A stretch of DNA of 64,000 nt from Ectorhizobium quercum (GCF_026552795.1 NZ_JANFPI010000001.1:989882-1053881), one strand, 5' to 3'; shown: positions 27,490 to 37,820, counted from the first letter of the stretch. Numbers and translations are program-made. The notes: a model not told the origin generated them from the sequence alone.

Positions 27490-27537
27490 GGGAAGTCGAG
27501 CGGTTTGGTGGTTCGGTGGAACGCCGGGCCGCTCGCG

Positions 27538-28128
27538 TCAGACCCAGCCGATCCGGCCCTCGCGCGGTGCGACCGACAGGATGCGGTCCTGCGGCGTTTC
27601 CGCAACGGCCGCCTGATCGGGCTCCAGACCGCCGACGAGACGGAACAGGCTGCGGATGACGCCGCCGTGGCAGACGCAGACGGTGGGGCGGTTGACGGAG
27701 GCGAGCCAGGAGCCTACCCGCCACGACAGAATTTCATAGCTTTCGGCAGCGGGGCCGGGGGGAATGAAATCCCACTTCGAGCGTTCGCGCTCGGCCACCC
27801 GCTCGGGAAAGCGCTGCGCGAGCTCCGCCAGCGTGAAGCCTTCCCAATCGCCGAACGAGACTTCCACCAGCCGTGCGTCGGTCGTGTAGTTGCGCGGGTC
27901 GAGGCCCATCGCGCTGCGCATGCGCTCCATCGTTTCGCGGGTCCGGCCGAGGGGGCTGGCGACGTAGTCGTAGGCCGCGGCGCTCGCCCCGAGAACCGCC
28001 TTCAGCGCCTCGCCGTTGCCGGTCGCCTGCGCCCGTCCGAGGCTGTTCAGCGGAATGTCGCGCTGCCCCTGCATACGCTGCTCGGCGTTCCAGTCCGTCT
28101 GGCCGTGGCGGATGACATAGATCAGCAT
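27538..28128 (-). CDS. Histidine phosphatase family protein (phosphoglycerate mutase-like)
   Basis: 196 residues. The catalytic RHG is in VIRHGQTDWNAEQRMQGQRD, the second His in VCHGGVIRSL, and the acid Glu region in LVEVSFGDWEGFTLAEL. It belongs to the cofactor-dependent dPGM/SixA branch. In rhizobia this neighbour of fabI is usually annotated as a phosphoglycerate mutase or general phosphatase; substrate not determined. Same strand as fabI, 127 bp downstream. Confidence 0.88.
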   Translation of the reverse strand: MLIYVIRHGQTDWNAEQRMQGQRDIPLNSLGRAQATGNGEALKAVLGASAAAYDYVASPLGRTRETMERMRSAMGLDPRNYTTDARLVEVSFGDWEGFTLAELAQRFPERVAERERSKWDFIPPGPAAESYEILSWRVGSWLASVNRPTVCVCHGGVIRSLFRLVGGLEPDQAAVAETPQDRILSVAPREGRIGWV

Positions 28129-28255
28129 GTCGGCTCCTGGTGGGGTGTTCAGGCGGCGATGGCCGGCGGCTTGCCGTGTCCCGCATCGTCCGGGACGAGG
28201 GGGAAAGGCGCCTCGCCGTGCGGCGGAAGCGCCCTGGGTCCCGCCCCTGACGATA

Positions 28256-29074
28256 TCATTCCTTGACGACGGAAATATCCGGGGCGTCCACCGCCTTCAT
28301 GCCGACCGTGTGATAGCCGGAATCGACGTGATGGACCTCGCCGGTCACGCCGGTCGACAGGTCCGACAGCATGTAGAGCGCCGACTTGCCGACTTCCTCG
28401 ATGGTGACGGTGCGCTTCAGCGGCGCATTGTATTCGTTCCACTTGAGGATGTAGCGGAAGTCGCCGATGCCGGATGCGGCGAGCGTCTTGATCGGGCCCG
28501 CCGAGATCGCGTTGACGCGGATGCCGCGGCCGCCGAGGTCGACGGCCAAGTAGCGCACGGAGGCTTCCAGTGCCGCCTTGGCGACGCCCATGACGTTATA
28601 GTGCGGCATCACCTTTTCCGCGCCGTAATAGGTCAGCGTCACCATCGAGCCGCCGTCGTTCATGATGCGCTCGGCCCGCTTGGCGATGGCGGTGAAGGAA
28701 TAGACAGAAATGTCCATCGTCCTGGTGAAGTTGTCGCGGCTGGTATCGAGATAGCGGCCGGTCAGCTCGTCCTTGTCGGAAAAGGCGATGGCGTGGACCA
28801 CGAAGTCGATCTTGCCCCACTTCTTTTCCAGCGCGTCGAACACCGTGTCGATGCTTTCGAGATCGGTGACGTCGCAATCGCCGGCCATGAAGGCGTCGAG
28901 TTCGCCGGCGAGCGGCTCGACGCGCTTCTTCAGCGCCGTGCCCTGCCAGGTGAGGGCCAGTTCGGCGCCCGCGTCGCGTGCGGCCCTGGCAATGCCCCAG
29001 GCGATGGAACGATTGTTCGCAACGCCCATGATGAGGCCGCGTTTGCCTGCCAGCAGACCGGAAAGCTCAGCCAT
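28256..29074 (-). CDS. fabI: Enoyl-[acyl-carrier-protein] reductase (NADH)
   Basis: 272 residues, SDR fold. It reduces enoyl-ACP in fatty acid elongation. GVANNRSIAWGIA binds NADH. The catalytic Tyr and Lys are in YYGAEKVMPHYNVMGVAKAALEAS, where the FabI Y-x6-K pattern is kept; AGPIKTLAASGI is the substrate loop. The start at 29074 begins the standard MAELSGLLAGKRGL. First gene of a likely pair with the histidine phosphatase. Confidence 0.96.
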   Translation of the reverse strand: MAELSGLLAGKRGLIMGVANNRSIAWGIARAARDAGAELALTWQGTALKKRVEPLAGELDAFMAGDCDVTDLESIDTVFDALEKKWGKIDFVVHAIAFSDKDELTGRYLDTSRDNFTRTMDISVYSFTAIAKRAERIMNDGGSMVTLTYYGAEKVMPHYNVMGVAKAALEASVRYLAVDLGGRGIRVNAISAGPIKTLAASGIGDFRYILKWNEYNAPLKRTVTIEEVGKSALYMLSDLSTGVTGEVHHVDSGYHTVGMKAVDAPDISVVKE

Positions 29075-29290
29075 GTATTGCTCCCTGCTTCTTCTGCGCG
29101 GCGTCATGAAAAGCGCGGCGCCAGAATCGAAATTGCTATCGAAATGGTTCCGGCCCGGGTCTCTCCGTGGTGTCGGGAGGGTCCGGGCATCTTGAATGAT
29201 GCCTATGGCATAGCCGGCGGGAGCGTTCAAGCGGGGCCGGATCATCTCGTGTAAGGCGCTGTAACAATGCTTGCTCGGCGCGTGGCGGCC

Positions 29291-30460
29291 TCAGATATAC
29301 AGGCCTTCGCGCATGTGGCGCATCAGGTCCGTCACCTTGTCGTCCGGCTTTTCCCACAGGACGAGGCGCAGTTCCACCACCAGGTCGCCGCGCCGGTCTT
29401 CCGTTTCCGGCAGGCCCTGGCCCTCGATGCGGATGGAACGGTTGGAATCCGACCACGGCGGGATGCTGATGGCGACCGGCCCCTCGGGCGATTCGACGGT
29501 GCTTTCGCAACCCAGCACGGCATTTTCGAGCGTGACCGGAAGAACGGTGTGGATATCGAAACCCTCCACGTCGAAGCGCGGGTCGGGGGCGATCTTCAGC
29601 GTGACGCGCACGTCGCCGCGCTGCATGCCCTGGAAGCGGTGCCCCTGGCCCTCGATCCGCACCACATGGTCCCGGGTCATACCGGGCTCGAGCTGGACGC
29701 GCACCTCGCGCCCGTCGAACAGCGTCGCGTAGACCTTGCGGCCCGCGATCAGGTCGTCGATGGACACCGTGACGTCCGTGACGATATCGGGCGCCTTTTC
29801 CGGCACCGGCTCGATGCCGCGCAGGCGGCGGATCCAGTAGCTGATGAGATCGATCGCCTGAACCGACAGCGGCGCGGAAGATGCGCGGCCGGCCTCGGTC
29901 TCCTCGGGGGACGATGTCTGGGTGGTTTCCGTCGTCGCATCCGCGGGCCCGGCGCCGCCGTCATAGGCGCCCTGCTGCGGCGCGGCGTCCTGCTTCGGCG
30001 CCGTGTCCTGCGCCGCGCCCGCCGCGCCGGCCTTTTCGCCGGTGCCGAAGATGCGGTTCACCATCGCCTCGGCGCTGTCGTCGGAAGTCGCGCCGGACGT
30101 CTCCCGGGCGGCCTGCGCGGCGCGCTGGGCGTTCGCCCGCGCCAGTTCCTCCATCACCCGGGCGGCTTCCTCACGGGCGGCGTGGGCGCGTTCGGCCGCT
30201 TCGCGGGCGGCCTGCCGCTTCTGCATGATGGTTTCGCCGTCACCATCGGCCTTGCCGTGGCGGGCGTCGTAGCGGTTGCGTTTCTGCGGGTCGCGCAACA
30301 GTTCGTAGGCCGCGCCGATTTCCGCGAAGCGGGCAGCGGCCTGCGGGTCGTCCCGATTGTGGTCGGGATGCACGCTTTTCACCCGGGCCCGCCAGGCTGC
30401 CTTGATTTCTTCGTCCTGGGCGTCCTGCCTGACGCCGAGAACGGTATACGGATCGCGCAT
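29291..30460 (-). CDS. DnaJ-class co-chaperone (CbpA-like)
   Basis: 389 residues from the ATG at 30460, or 398 from 30487. A J-domain at residues 1-65 has YTVLGV and the essential HPD in VKSVHPDHN. A long Ala/Glu/Arg-rich coiled linker (about 70-230) follows, then a DnaJ C-terminal domain pair (about 240-389). There is no CxxCxGxG zinc domain, so it is type B like CbpA. It should stimulate DnaK. The linker is longer than in E. coli CbpA. Ends 216 bp before fabI on the same strand. Confidence 0.88.
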   Translation of the reverse strand: MRDPYTVLGVRQDAQDEEIKAAWRARVKSVHPDHNRDDPQAAARFAEIGAAYELLRDPQKRNRYDARHGKADGDGETIMQKRQAAREAAERAHAAREEAARVMEELARANAQRAAQAARETSGATSDDSAEAMVNRIFGTGEKAGAAGAAQDTAPKQDAAPQQGAYDGGAGPADATTETTQTSSPEETEAGRASSAPLSVQAIDLISYWIRRLRGIEPVPEKAPDIVTDVTVSIDDLIAGRKVYATLFDGREVRVQLEPGMTRDHVVRIEGQGHRFQGMQRGDVRVTLKIAPDPRFDVEGFDIHTVLPVTLENAVLGCESTVESPEGPVAISIPPWSDSNRSIRIEGQGLPETEDRRGDLVVELRLVLWEKPDDKVTDLMRHMREGLYI

Positions 30461-30628
30461 CGTGGCCACCGAAACTTCGACGGCCATGCCGCCGGTTCGG
30501 CACAGCCGCTACTCTACTCGAACACTCGTGCGCACGGCCCACGCAACCGGAAGACATGCCGCGGGCGCACTTACCCTGCTGCCGAGATTAAGCCAGAATT
30601 GCTAATCGATAGTTTATGGAGATGGGGG

Positions 30629-31075
30629 TCAGTTCTGTCGCGTAAAACGCACGAGCTTCCATTCGCCGTTGGCGTCGAGGCAGGTGTCGCCGGTAAAGGC
30701 GGCGATGCCGTCATAGGCGTGGCGCGTGGTGGAGAAGCTGCGGCACAGGGTGCCGCCGATGCGGTTCTCGTTGATGGCGGTGACGACGCCGGCGCTGCCG
30801 GTCGAGGCGTTGGCCCAGGGCAGGGGAGACTGGCCGAGCTTCGCCAGGTCGGCGGAGGTCACGGCATTGCGCACGGTGGCCTCGTCGGAAACCGCTTCCT
30901 GCGATTTCTTCTGCGGCACCGAATTCGTGGTGACGGAGGAGTCCGTGCGCGAATCGAAAAAGTCGAAGCTCATGCAGCCTGAAAGTGCCGCACACAAAAG
31001 CGACACGGCAAAAAAAGCACTGCCGATCCGAAGCGCACCCTTTCTGGTGTTCCGGCTTTTTGTTATGACGATCAC
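30629..31075 (-). CDS. RT0821/Lpp0805-type surface lipoprotein
   Basis: 148 residues. A lipoprotein signal ([14 protein letters not shown]) places the acylated Cys at about 34. The mature part has [29 protein letters not shown] and [13 protein letters not shown], matching the C-terminal surface-antigen-like domain of the RT0821/Lpp0805 group, conserved in alphaproteobacteria and of unknown function. Start is a GTG at 31075. Divergent from pdxH. Confidence 0.78.
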   Translation of the reverse strand: MIVITKSRNTRKGALRIGSAFFAVSLLCAALSGCMSFDFFDSRTDSSVTTNSVPQKKSQEAVSDEATVRNAVTSADLAKLGQSPLPWANASTGSAGVVTAINENRIGGTLCRSFSTTRHAYDGIAAFTGDTCLDANGEWKLVRFTRQN

Positions 31076-31129
31076 CTTTCATCGTGTCGCTGGCCCTTGC
31101 CGGGCCAAGTTCGGAGCATTTTACTTAAT

Positions 31130-31750
31130 ATGACGGAGAATGGGTTAACAAGCGGTGACTTCACCGCCGAAGAGGAGCCGTTCGCCCTGTTCGAACGCTG
31201 GCTCAAGGATGCCGAAACCGCGGAAGTCAACGATCCCAACGCGGTGGCGCTCGCCACCGTCGACGAGACCGGCCTGCCGAACGTGCGCATGGTCCTGCTG
31301 AAGGGCTACGACACGGCCGGCTTCGTCTTCTATACCAATTTCGAAAGCCGCAAGGGCCGCGAAATCCTCGGCCAGAAGAAGGCCGCCATGTGCTTCCACT
31401 GGAAGTCGCTGCGCCGCCAGGTGCGCATCCGCGGGCCGGTCGAGCCGGTGACGGACGCCGAGGCCGATGCCTATTATGCGTCGCGCCCGCGCGGCAGCCG
31501 CATCGGCGCCTGGGCCTCGAAGCAGTCGCGCCCGCTCGAAAGCCGCTTCGCGCTGGAAAAGGCCGTGGCCGAATACACCGCGAAATACGCCATCGGCGAG
31601 ATTCCACGGCCGCAATACTGGTCGGGTTTCCGCATCCGCCCGACCTCCATCGAGTTCTGGCACGACCGGCCTTTCCGTCTGCACGACCGCGTGCTGTTCG
31701 AACGCGGCGCGCCGGATGCGCCGTGGGGCAAGGCGCGGCTCTATCCCTGA
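31130..31750 (+). CDS. pdxH: Pyridoxamine 5'-phosphate oxidase
   Basis: 206 residues, normal length. FMN-dependent last step of pyridoxal phosphate formation. Motifs include [53 protein letters not shown] and the C-terminal signature [14 protein letters not shown]. Start ATG at 31130; an in-frame extension upstream lacks family similarity. Convergent with the TauE gene, with a shared hairpin between them. Confidence 0.96.
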   Translation: MTENGLTSGDFTAEEEPFALFERWLKDAETAEVNDPNAVALATVDETGLPNVRMVLLKGYDTAGFVFYTNFESRKGREILGQKKAAMCFHWKSLRRQVRIRGPVEPVTDAEADAYYASRPRGSRIGAWASKQSRPLESRFALEKAVAEYTAKYAIGEIPRPQYWSGFRIRPTSIEFWHDRPFRLHDRVLFERGAPDAPWGKARLYP

Positions 31751-31764
31751 GCTGTCAGGACATG

Positions 31765-31799
31765 CGGCCTGCCGGTTTCACCCGAAAACAGGCAGGCCG
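31765..31799. terminator. Bidirectional hairpin between pdxH and the TauE-family gene
   Basis: CGGCCTGCC (31765-31773) pairs with GGCAGGCCG (31791-31799) across a 17-nt loop in the 27-bp gap of two convergent genes, extending into the end of the TauE gene. Confidence 0.4.
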
Positions 31800-32530
31800 A
31801 GCACGGCAGCGGCGGCGATGAGGCCGAGGCAGATGCGCCGGAAGGTCGCCTCGCTCGCCAGGCCGAACAGCCGCGCGCCGGCGGCGATGCCGAGGCCGAA
31901 GCTCGGGCAGGCGATCAGCGCCACGGCGAAGGCTTCCTTCACGAAAAGCCCGTTGGCATAATAGCTCGCCGCTGAAAGCACCGAGCCGAGGCCGAAATAG
32001 AGCACGATGCTTGCCCGCATGCGGCTCGCGGGAAGCGCGCGGCCCAGCCAGTAGGCGACGACCGGCGGGCCGCTCAACTGCGCCGCGCCGCCGAAGAAGC
32101 CGGCCACCGCTCCCACCAGCACCGTCAGCGGCGTTTTCGGCCGGCCGCGATAGCGCCAGCCGGAAACGAGCAGGACAAGCATCGCGAAGACCAGGATGCA
32201 GATGCCCCAGCGCACCGAAAGCGGCGGCAGGTGCGCGAGTGCGGCGGCCCCCGCCGGAACGCCGACGAGCGCGCCGGCCAGCATGACGAAGGTCTCCCGC
32301 CGGTTGGCGTTGCGCCAGCCGTTCGGCAGCATGCCGGCGGTCATCACCGCGTCGGCCAGCAGCAGGGCGACGGTCGCGATCCGCGGCCCCACCAGCGCAC
32401 TGGCCAGCGGCATGAAGATCAGCGCGCCGCCGAACCCCGAAAAACCGCGCGCCAGGCCGGCGAGGAAGGAAACGCCGACGAGAAGGGCGATGGCGCCGCT
32501 GGAAAGCCCGGAGGCTTCGAGGAAGGACAT
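31778..32530 (-). CDS. TauE/SafE (TSUP) family membrane protein, probable anion exporter
   Basis: 250 residues with about eight membrane segments. The family repeats are seen as LAGLARGFSGFGGALIFMPLAS and VGAVAGFFGGAAQLSGPPVV. Members move sulfite, sulfonates or other organosulfur anions; the substrate here is unknown. The start at 32530 is used because the first membrane segment begins soon after it; the longer in-frame extension is Arg-rich and unlike the family. Confidence 0.85.
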   Translation of the reverse strand: MSFLEASGLSSGAIALLVGVSFLAGLARGFSGFGGALIFMPLASALVGPRIATVALLLADAVMTAGMLPNGWRNANRRETFVMLAGALVGVPAGAAALAHLPPLSVRWGICILVFAMLVLLVSGWRYRGRPKTPLTVLVGAVAGFFGGAAQLSGPPVVAYWLGRALPASRMRASIVLYFGLGSVLSAASYYANGLFVKEAFAVALIACPSFGLGIAAGARLFGLASEATFRRICLGLIAAAAVLGLPVFG

Positions 32531-32717
32531 GGAACCGGTTTCCGGATGGGAGGCACGAAACGAAGACCGCGTGCCGTCGCAACGGCTACGCGCCCTCCGG
32601 TCTAGCGCTCCACGGCGTGGCTTTGCAAGGGTTCTCCCAAGACAGCCGCCCACCGCGAAAACGGTGGACAGCCGGTCCGAATCCTGATTATTTTTGCGTG
32701 AACAAATGGAGAACAAA

Positions 32718-33026
32718 ATGTTTGCCGACCTGCAACGCCGCTTCGAGGACGCCTCGCGCCGCTATGCCGATTCGAACGGCATCCGCCGCGATGCCGACTG
32801 GTTCCTGCTCAAGCTTCACGAGGAGGTGGGGGAACTGACGCAGGCCTGGAACCGCCTGTCCGGCCGGGGCCGCGCCAAGGGCAGGAGCGAGGAGGAAAGG
32901 CGTCGCGATCTGGAGGACGAGACCGCCGACGTGCTGGGGCACATCCTGCTTTTCGCCCACAATAACGGTATCGACCTTGCCGCCGCCGTCGAGCGCAAGT
33001 GGCGGTTCAGGCCGGATGACGGTTGA
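32718..33026 (+). CDS. MazG-like nucleotide pyrophosphohydrolase
   Basis: 102 residues. The all-alpha NTP pyrophosphatase metal site is visible as EEVGELTQAW and, after about 25 residues, EDETADVLGHIL, fitting the ExxE...ExxD rule. It should hydrolyse noncanonical or excess NTPs to NMP and PPi. The ATG at 32718 follows GGAG at the right distance; an earlier ATG at 32706 is possible. It faces a convergent VOC gene 6 bp away. Confidence 0.85.
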   Translation: MFADLQRRFEDASRRYADSNGIRRDADWFLLKLHEEVGELTQAWNRLSGRGRAKGRSEEERRRDLEDETADVLGHILLFAHNNGIDLAAAVERKWRFRPDDG

Positions 33027-33032
33027 CGGGCT

Positions 33033-33446
33033 TCAGCGTTCGCCGAGGTCTTCGTACAGTCTGAGGAGGTAGCCATCGGGGTCGGCGACGGCGAACTGGC
33101 GGTTGCCGGTTTCGCGGGTATCGCGGCGATACCATTTCTCTTCGAGCGGCAGGTAGAGCGGCACGCCTGCCGCCTCGAGCCGGGGGAGGATGGTGCGGAC
33201 GTCCGGAACGCGGATTTGCAGGTTGAGACCGCGCCCGAGCGGGCGTTCGAGCGGCGCGCCATCGACCGCGAAGGTGCGCCCGAGGCCGATCTGGTCGATC
33301 ATCAGTTCGGCCTGATCGAGCGTCAGGAAGCTGAAGCCCTCTTCGGGACGCTCGTAGAGCACGGTGAAACCGATGAGGTTGCAATAGAAGGCGCGGCTGG
33401 CCTGCCAGTCGGTGACGGCCAGTTCGGGAACGAGCGCATTGCCCAT
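33033..33446 (-). CDS. VOC superfamily protein, bleomycin-resistance-like
   Basis: 137 residues. A single glyoxalase/bleomycin-binding fold: VPELAVTDWQASRAFYCNLIGF opening, FSFLTLDQAELMI, and FAVADPDGYLLRLYEDLG at the end. The arrangement is that of small bleomycin-sequestering proteins, but VOC members also include lyases and dioxygenases, so a resistance role is only one option. Its start overlaps the tldD stop by one base, so it is co-transcribed with tldD. Confidence 0.8.
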   Translation of the reverse strand: MGNALVPELAVTDWQASRAFYCNLIGFTVLYERPEEGFSFLTLDQAELMIDQIGLGRTFAVDGAPLERPLGRGLNLQIRVPDVRTILPRLEAAGVPLYLPLEEKWYRRDTRETGNRQFAVADPDGYLLRLYEDLGER

Positions 33447-34864
33447 CAGGCCCGGGTGCCGCCCACCGTGATCTGGTCCATGCGCAGGTGCGGCTGGCCG
33501 ACGCCGACCGGGACCCATTGGCCGGCCTTGCCGCAATTGCCGATGCCGGTGTCGAGTTTCATGTCGTTGCCGACCATCGTGACGCGCTTCATCGCGTCCG
33601 GCCCGTTGCCGATCAGCATCGCACCCTTCACCGGCGCGCCGATCTTTCCGTCCTCGATCAGGTAGGCCTCGGTGCAGCCGAACACGAACTTGCCGGAGGT
33701 GATGTCCACCTGGCCGCCGCCGAAGGAGACGGCGTAAAGCCCCTTCTTCACCGAGGCGATGATCTCGTCCGGCGTCTTGTCGCCGCCGAGCATGTAGGTG
33801 TTGGTCATGCGCGGCATGGGCCGGTGCGAATAGCCCTGCCGGCGGCCGTTGCCGGTCGGCTTCATGCCCATCAGCCGGGCGTTCTGGCGGTCCTGCATGT
33901 AGCCGACGAGGCGGCCGTCCTCGATCAGCACGTTGTAGCCGGAGGGCGTTCCCTCGTCGTCGACGGTCAGCGAACCACGGCGCTCGCCGATCGTGCCGTC
34001 ATCGACGACGGTCACGCCCGGCGCGGCCACCATCTCGCCCAGGAGGCCGGCAAAGGCCGAGGTCTTCTTGCGGTTGAAGTCGCCTTCGAGACCGTGGCCC
34101 ACGGCCTCGTGCAGCATGACGCCTGGCCAGCCGGCGCCGAGCACCACGTCCATCGTGCCCGCCGGGGCCTCGACGGCCTGAAGATTGACGAGCGCCTGCC
34201 GCAGCGCGTCGTCGGCGCCCTTCTGCCAGTGTTCTTCGGTGAGGAAGGCGTCGAAGCCCATGCGTCCGCCGAAGCCGAAGCTGCCCGATTCCTGCCGGTC
34301 GCCTTCGCCGGCGACGACGGAGATGTTGAGGCGCGTCATCGGACGGATGTCGCGGACGCGGTGGCCGTCGGCGCGCAGGATCTCGACCACCTGCCAGCTT
34401 GCGGCAATGGAGGCCGTGACCTGCCGCACGCGGCTGTCCTTGTCGCGCAGATAGCGGTCGACGGTCTGGAGAAGCCTGGCCTTTTCCTCGAAGCTCGGGC
34501 TGCCGATCGGGTTTTCCTCGCCGTAGAGCTTGCGGTTGGTGCCCTGCGGCGGTTCGCTGTAGGTGCCGCCATGCCCGTGCGCGACAGCGCCCGCGGCATC
34601 GGCGGCGCGCCTGAGTGCTGCGGCCGACATCTCGCCGGCATGGGCATAGCCCACGGTCTCGCCCGCCACCGCCCGCAGGCCGAAGCCCTGGTCCGTGTTG
34701 AACGAGCCGCCCTTCAGCCGTCCGTCGTCGATGGTCAGCGATTCCGCCTGCGCGTGCTCGATATAAAGCTCGCCGTCGTCGGCCCCGTGCAGGGCGGAGG
34801 AGACGATGGACTGGATTTCGCTTTCGGAGCAGTCGAAAAGCGAGAGAAGGTCTGTGCTGGTCAT
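33446..34864 (-). CDS. tldD: Metalloprotease TldD
   Basis: 472 residues. The zinc site HEAVGHGLEGDFN is the modified HExxxH of the TldD/PmbA family. Other blocks are TDQGFGLRAVAGETVGYAHAG and TNTYMLGGDKTPDEIIASVKKGLYAVSFGGGQVD. TldD works with TldE/PmbA in degrading unfolded peptides and in maturing some modified peptides; tldE is not in the window. First gene of the pair with the VOC gene. Confidence 0.95.
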   Translation of the reverse strand: MTSTDLLSLFDCSESEIQSIVSSALHGADDGELYIEHAQAESLTIDDGRLKGGSFNTDQGFGLRAVAGETVGYAHAGEMSAAALRRAADAAGAVAHGHGGTYSEPPQGTNRKLYGEENPIGSPSFEEKARLLQTVDRYLRDKDSRVRQVTASIAASWQVVEILRADGHRVRDIRPMTRLNISVVAGEGDRQESGSFGFGGRMGFDAFLTEEHWQKGADDALRQALVNLQAVEAPAGTMDVVLGAGWPGVMLHEAVGHGLEGDFNRKKTSAFAGLLGEMVAAPGVTVVDDGTIGERRGSLTVDDEGTPSGYNVLIEDGRLVGYMQDRQNARLMGMKPTGNGRRQGYSHRPMPRMTNTYMLGGDKTPDEIIASVKKGLYAVSFGGGQVDITSGKFVFGCTEAYLIEDGKIGAPVKGAMLIGNGPDAMKRVTMVGNDMKLDTGIGNCGKAGQWVPVGVGQPHLRMDQITVGGTRA

Positions 34865-34921
34865 GGCGGCTTCCGGGTCTGGCGGGGTCTGCCGCCTATA
34901 TGGTGTCTGGTGCGGCGGCCC

Positions 34922-35494
34922 TCAAGGCAGGGAATCGTAACCTTCGGAAAAGCCGGCGAGATCGACCGGTATGCCGATGCGCTCGTCGTTGTCCGGCGAT
35001 TCCTTCAGCGCGAAGATGGCGACGTCGCCCGCCCGCAGCGATTTCAGAAGGTCGTCCGGCACCTCGAATTCCAGCGTGCAGCCTTCCTGGAAGCAGCGCG
35101 TGAAATAGGCGCGGCCGGCCTTCTTGTCGTCGATGTAGAGATCGACGCCGTCGTGCAGCCAGACGCCGAGCGGGGCGAGAATGCGCATCAGGCGCACCTT
35201 GCGGTCGGCGGTCTTGAGAACGGCAACGGAAAGGCCCACTTCAGGCCGTTCCTGGTCGATGACGTTCTGCATGAGCAGGCATTGCTCGGCCTGCGCGCCG
35301 GGCGGCGTCTCGCACACCTGCGACCAGGCGCCGAAGGTCTTGCCGCCGGGCGGCTGCGCGCCGCTGGTGGACTGGCCGGGAACCGGCTGTCCGTTGCCCG
35401 GCGTCGCCTGTTGCGCGCCGGCCGGCACGGCGGCGAGCGCGGTGGCCGCGGCGAGAGCCAGAAGGCCGGCGCGCGCGAAGGAAGAAAGGCCCAT
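34922..35494 (-). CDS. Invasion-associated locus B (IalB) family protein
   Basis: 190 residues. A Sec signal peptide (ARAGLLALAAATALAAVPAGA-QQ) leads to a Pro/Gly linker and an IalB domain with FGAWSQVCETPPGAQAEQCL and Cys pairs near CFQEGC. The family is named for Bartonella IalB; rhizobial members are periplasmic or membrane-associated proteins of unknown role. Start at 35494, with AGAGG a few bases upstream. Confidence 0.88.
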   Translation of the reverse strand: MGLSSFARAGLLALAAATALAAVPAGAQQATPGNGQPVPGQSTSGAQPPGGKTFGAWSQVCETPPGAQAEQCLLMQNVIDQERPEVGLSVAVLKTADRKVRLMRILAPLGVWLHDGVDLYIDDKKAGRAYFTRCFQEGCTLEFEVPDDLLKSLRAGDVAIFALKESPDNDERIGIPVDLAGFSEGYDSLP

Positions 35495-35690
35495 GAGTAC
35501 CTCTGGAATGCGAATCATTGCTGACATTCTTGGCGACCGTCGCCCGATAAGAAAAGGGCTTCCCCTTCATTTCCAACGGAACGGGGCGGAAATAGGACCA
35601 TTTGGCCCCTTCCTCAAGCCATTGTGAGCGAAAGCGGCGGGTGACGAAATGGCATTGCCGTTTTTCGGCCCGATCTGTAGAGGAAAGAAA

Positions 35691-36740
35691 ATGAAAAGCG
35701 GACCGAGCATGACCCCTGATGTGATCAAGCCCTCCCTGACGATACGCCTGTGCGGCCCGCGCGGCTTCTGCGCCGGCGTGGACCGTGCCATCCAGATCGT
35801 CGTTCTGGCGCTCAAGGCCTATGGCGCGCCCGTCTACGTGCGCCACGAAATCGTCCATAACCGCTATGTGGTCGAGGGACTGGAAGCCAAGGGCGCCGTC
35901 TTCGTCGAGGAACTGGACGAGATCCCGGCCGAACACCGCGCCCAGCCGGTGGTCTTCTCGGCCCACGGCGTGCCGAAATCCGTTCCGGCGGATGCCACCG
36001 CCCGCAATCTCTTCTATCTCGACGCGACCTGCCCGCTGGTGTCGAAGGTTCACAAGCAGGCCATGCGCCACCAGCGCCTCGGGCGCCATGTCATTCTGAT
36101 CGGCCATGCCGGGCATCCTGAAGTGATCGGCACGATGGGCCAGCTTCCCGAAGGCTCCGTCTCGCTGGTCGAGACGGTCGAGGACGCCAGCGTCTGGGAG
36201 CCGCCGGTCGATCCGGACAATCTCGGCTTCGTGACGCAGACGACGCTGTCCGTCGACGATACGGCCGGCGTCATCGCAAGGCTTCAGGAGCGGTTCCCGG
36301 CCCTTCAGGCACCGGCGGCCGATTCCATCTGCTATGCCACCACCAACCGTCAGGAAGCGGTGAAGCAGGCCGCGCCCGGCTGCGATCTCTTCATCGTCGT
36401 CGGCGCGCCCAATTCGTCGAATTCGAAGCGGCTGGTGGAAGTGGCGCTGAAGGCCGGCGCAAAGCGCTCGCTTCTCGTGCAGCGCGCCTCGGAACTCGAC
36501 TGGGACGAGATAGGCACGATCGGAACGCTCGGCCTGTCGGCCGGCGCATCCGCGCCGGAGGTCATCGTCGACGAGATCATCGCCGCCTTCAAGGAACGAT
36601 TCGACGCGACCGTCGACCTGGCGATCACGACGGAGGAAAACGAGCATTTCCTCGTCAACCGCGAATTGCGCAGCCTTGAACTCACCGTCGCCGACATGGC
36701 CTTCGTCAACGGCGACCAGGCCCCGCCGCCGCGGGTTTGA
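35691..36740 (+). CDS. ispH: 4-hydroxy-3-methylbut-2-enyl diphosphate reductase
   Basis: 349 residues. Iron-sulfur enzyme that forms IPP and DMAPP at the end of the MEP pathway. The three cluster cysteines are in [24 protein letters not shown] and [13 protein letters not shown]; catalytic Glu lies in the [11 protein letters not shown] region. The ATG at 35691 has AGAGGAAAG upstream; an ATG at 35709 is possible. Head of the ispH-thrB-rnhA gene row. Confidence 0.96.
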   Translation: MKSGPSMTPDVIKPSLTIRLCGPRGFCAGVDRAIQIVVLALKAYGAPVYVRHEIVHNRYVVEGLEAKGAVFVEELDEIPAEHRAQPVVFSAHGVPKSVPADATARNLFYLDATCPLVSKVHKQAMRHQRLGRHVILIGHAGHPEVIGTMGQLPEGSVSLVETVEDASVWEPPVDPDNLGFVTQTTLSVDDTAGVIARLQERFPALQAPAADSICYATTNRQEAVKQAAPGCDLFIVVGAPNSSNSKRLVEVALKAGAKRSLLVQRASELDWDEIGTIGTLGLSAGASAPEVIVDEIIAAFKERFDATVDLAITTEENEHFLVNRELRSLELTVADMAFVNGDQAPPPRV

Positions 36741-36854
36741 CCGGGCCGGACGTGGCCCCGGAAGCCACGGCCATTCGCTCCGCCCGCTCTTGACCTCGCC
36801 CGCCGCCGATGCCATCCCGTTCGGCGAACGAAGCAAAGCGGCGAGTCTTCAGGC

Positions 36855-37820
36855 GTGGCAGTCTATACCGATATCAACGAGGTCGATCTCAGGAATTTCC
36901 TCACCGCATACGATGCGGGGGATCTGCTGTCCTACAAGGGCATCGCGGAAGGGGTCGAGAACTCCAACTTCCTGCTGCACACGACGAAGGCCCCGCTGAT
37001 CCTGACGCTCTACGAAAAGCGGGTGGACAGGGGCGACCTGCCGTTCTTCCTCGGCCTGATGGAGCATCTGGCAAGCCGCGGGCTGACCTGCCCCCTGCCG
37101 CTGCCGCGCAGGGACGGCGCGCTTCTCGGTGAGCTTTCGGGCCGTCCGGCGGCGCTGATCTCCTTTCTCGAGGGCATGTGGCTGCGGAAGCCGGAGGCCC
37201 GGCATTGCCGGGAAGTGGGCGCGGCGCTGGCTGCCATGCACCTTGCCGGCGCCGATTTCGCGCTGAAGCGGCCGAATGCCCTGTCGCTGGAAGGCTGGAA
37301 GGGCTTGTGGGAGAAATCCGCCGCCCGCGCCGACGAGGTGGAAAAGGGGCTGGAGGACGAAATCGGCGCGGAAATGGCCTTCTTCTCGCAAAACTGGCCG
37401 AACGACCTGCCGCAGGGCGTGATCCACGCCGATCTCTTTCCGGACAACGTCTTCTTCCTCGGCGACCGGCTCTCCGGCCTGATCGACTTCTATTTCGCCT
37501 GCAACGACATGCTGGCCTATGACGTGTCGATATGCCTGAACGCCTGGTGCTTCGAGAAGAACGGCGACTATAACGTCACCAAGGGCAGGGCGCTTCTGGA
37601 AGGCTACCGCTCGGTCCGCGCCCTGAGCGACGCGGAAATCGCCGCCCTGCCGACGCTGGCGCGGGGATCGGCGCTGCGCTTCTTCCTTACCCGCCTCTAC
37701 GACTGGCTGACGACGCCGGCGGGTGCGCTCGTGGTGAAGAAGGACCCGCTCGAATATCTGGGCAAGCTGCGTTTCCACCGCGGCGTCGTCTCGCCCGGCG
37801 AATACGGGATCGACGTGTGA
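36855..37820 (+). CDS. thrB: Homoserine kinase, APH-fold (ThrB type II)
   Basis: 321 residues, aminoglycoside-phosphotransferase fold rather than GHMP fold, as usual in alphaproteobacteria. Visible parts are [17 protein letters not shown] (nucleotide loop), [11 protein letters not shown] (catalytic HxDxxxxN) and [12 protein letters not shown] (metal Asp). It phosphorylates homoserine on the way to threonine; thrC is in the window at 47506. Start is a GTG at 36855. The stop overlaps the rnhA start by one base. Confidence 0.95.
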   Translation: MAVYTDINEVDLRNFLTAYDAGDLLSYKGIAEGVENSNFLLHTTKAPLILTLYEKRVDRGDLPFFLGLMEHLASRGLTCPLPLPRRDGALLGELSGRPAALISFLEGMWLRKPEARHCREVGAALAAMHLAGADFALKRPNALSLEGWKGLWEKSAARADEVEKGLEDEIGAEMAFFSQNWPNDLPQGVIHADLFPDNVFFLGDRLSGLIDFYFACNDMLAYDVSICLNAWCFEKNGDYNVTKGRALLEGYRSVRALSDAEIAALPTLARGSALRFFLTRLYDWLTTPAGALVVKKDPLEYLGKLRFHRGVVSPGEYGIDV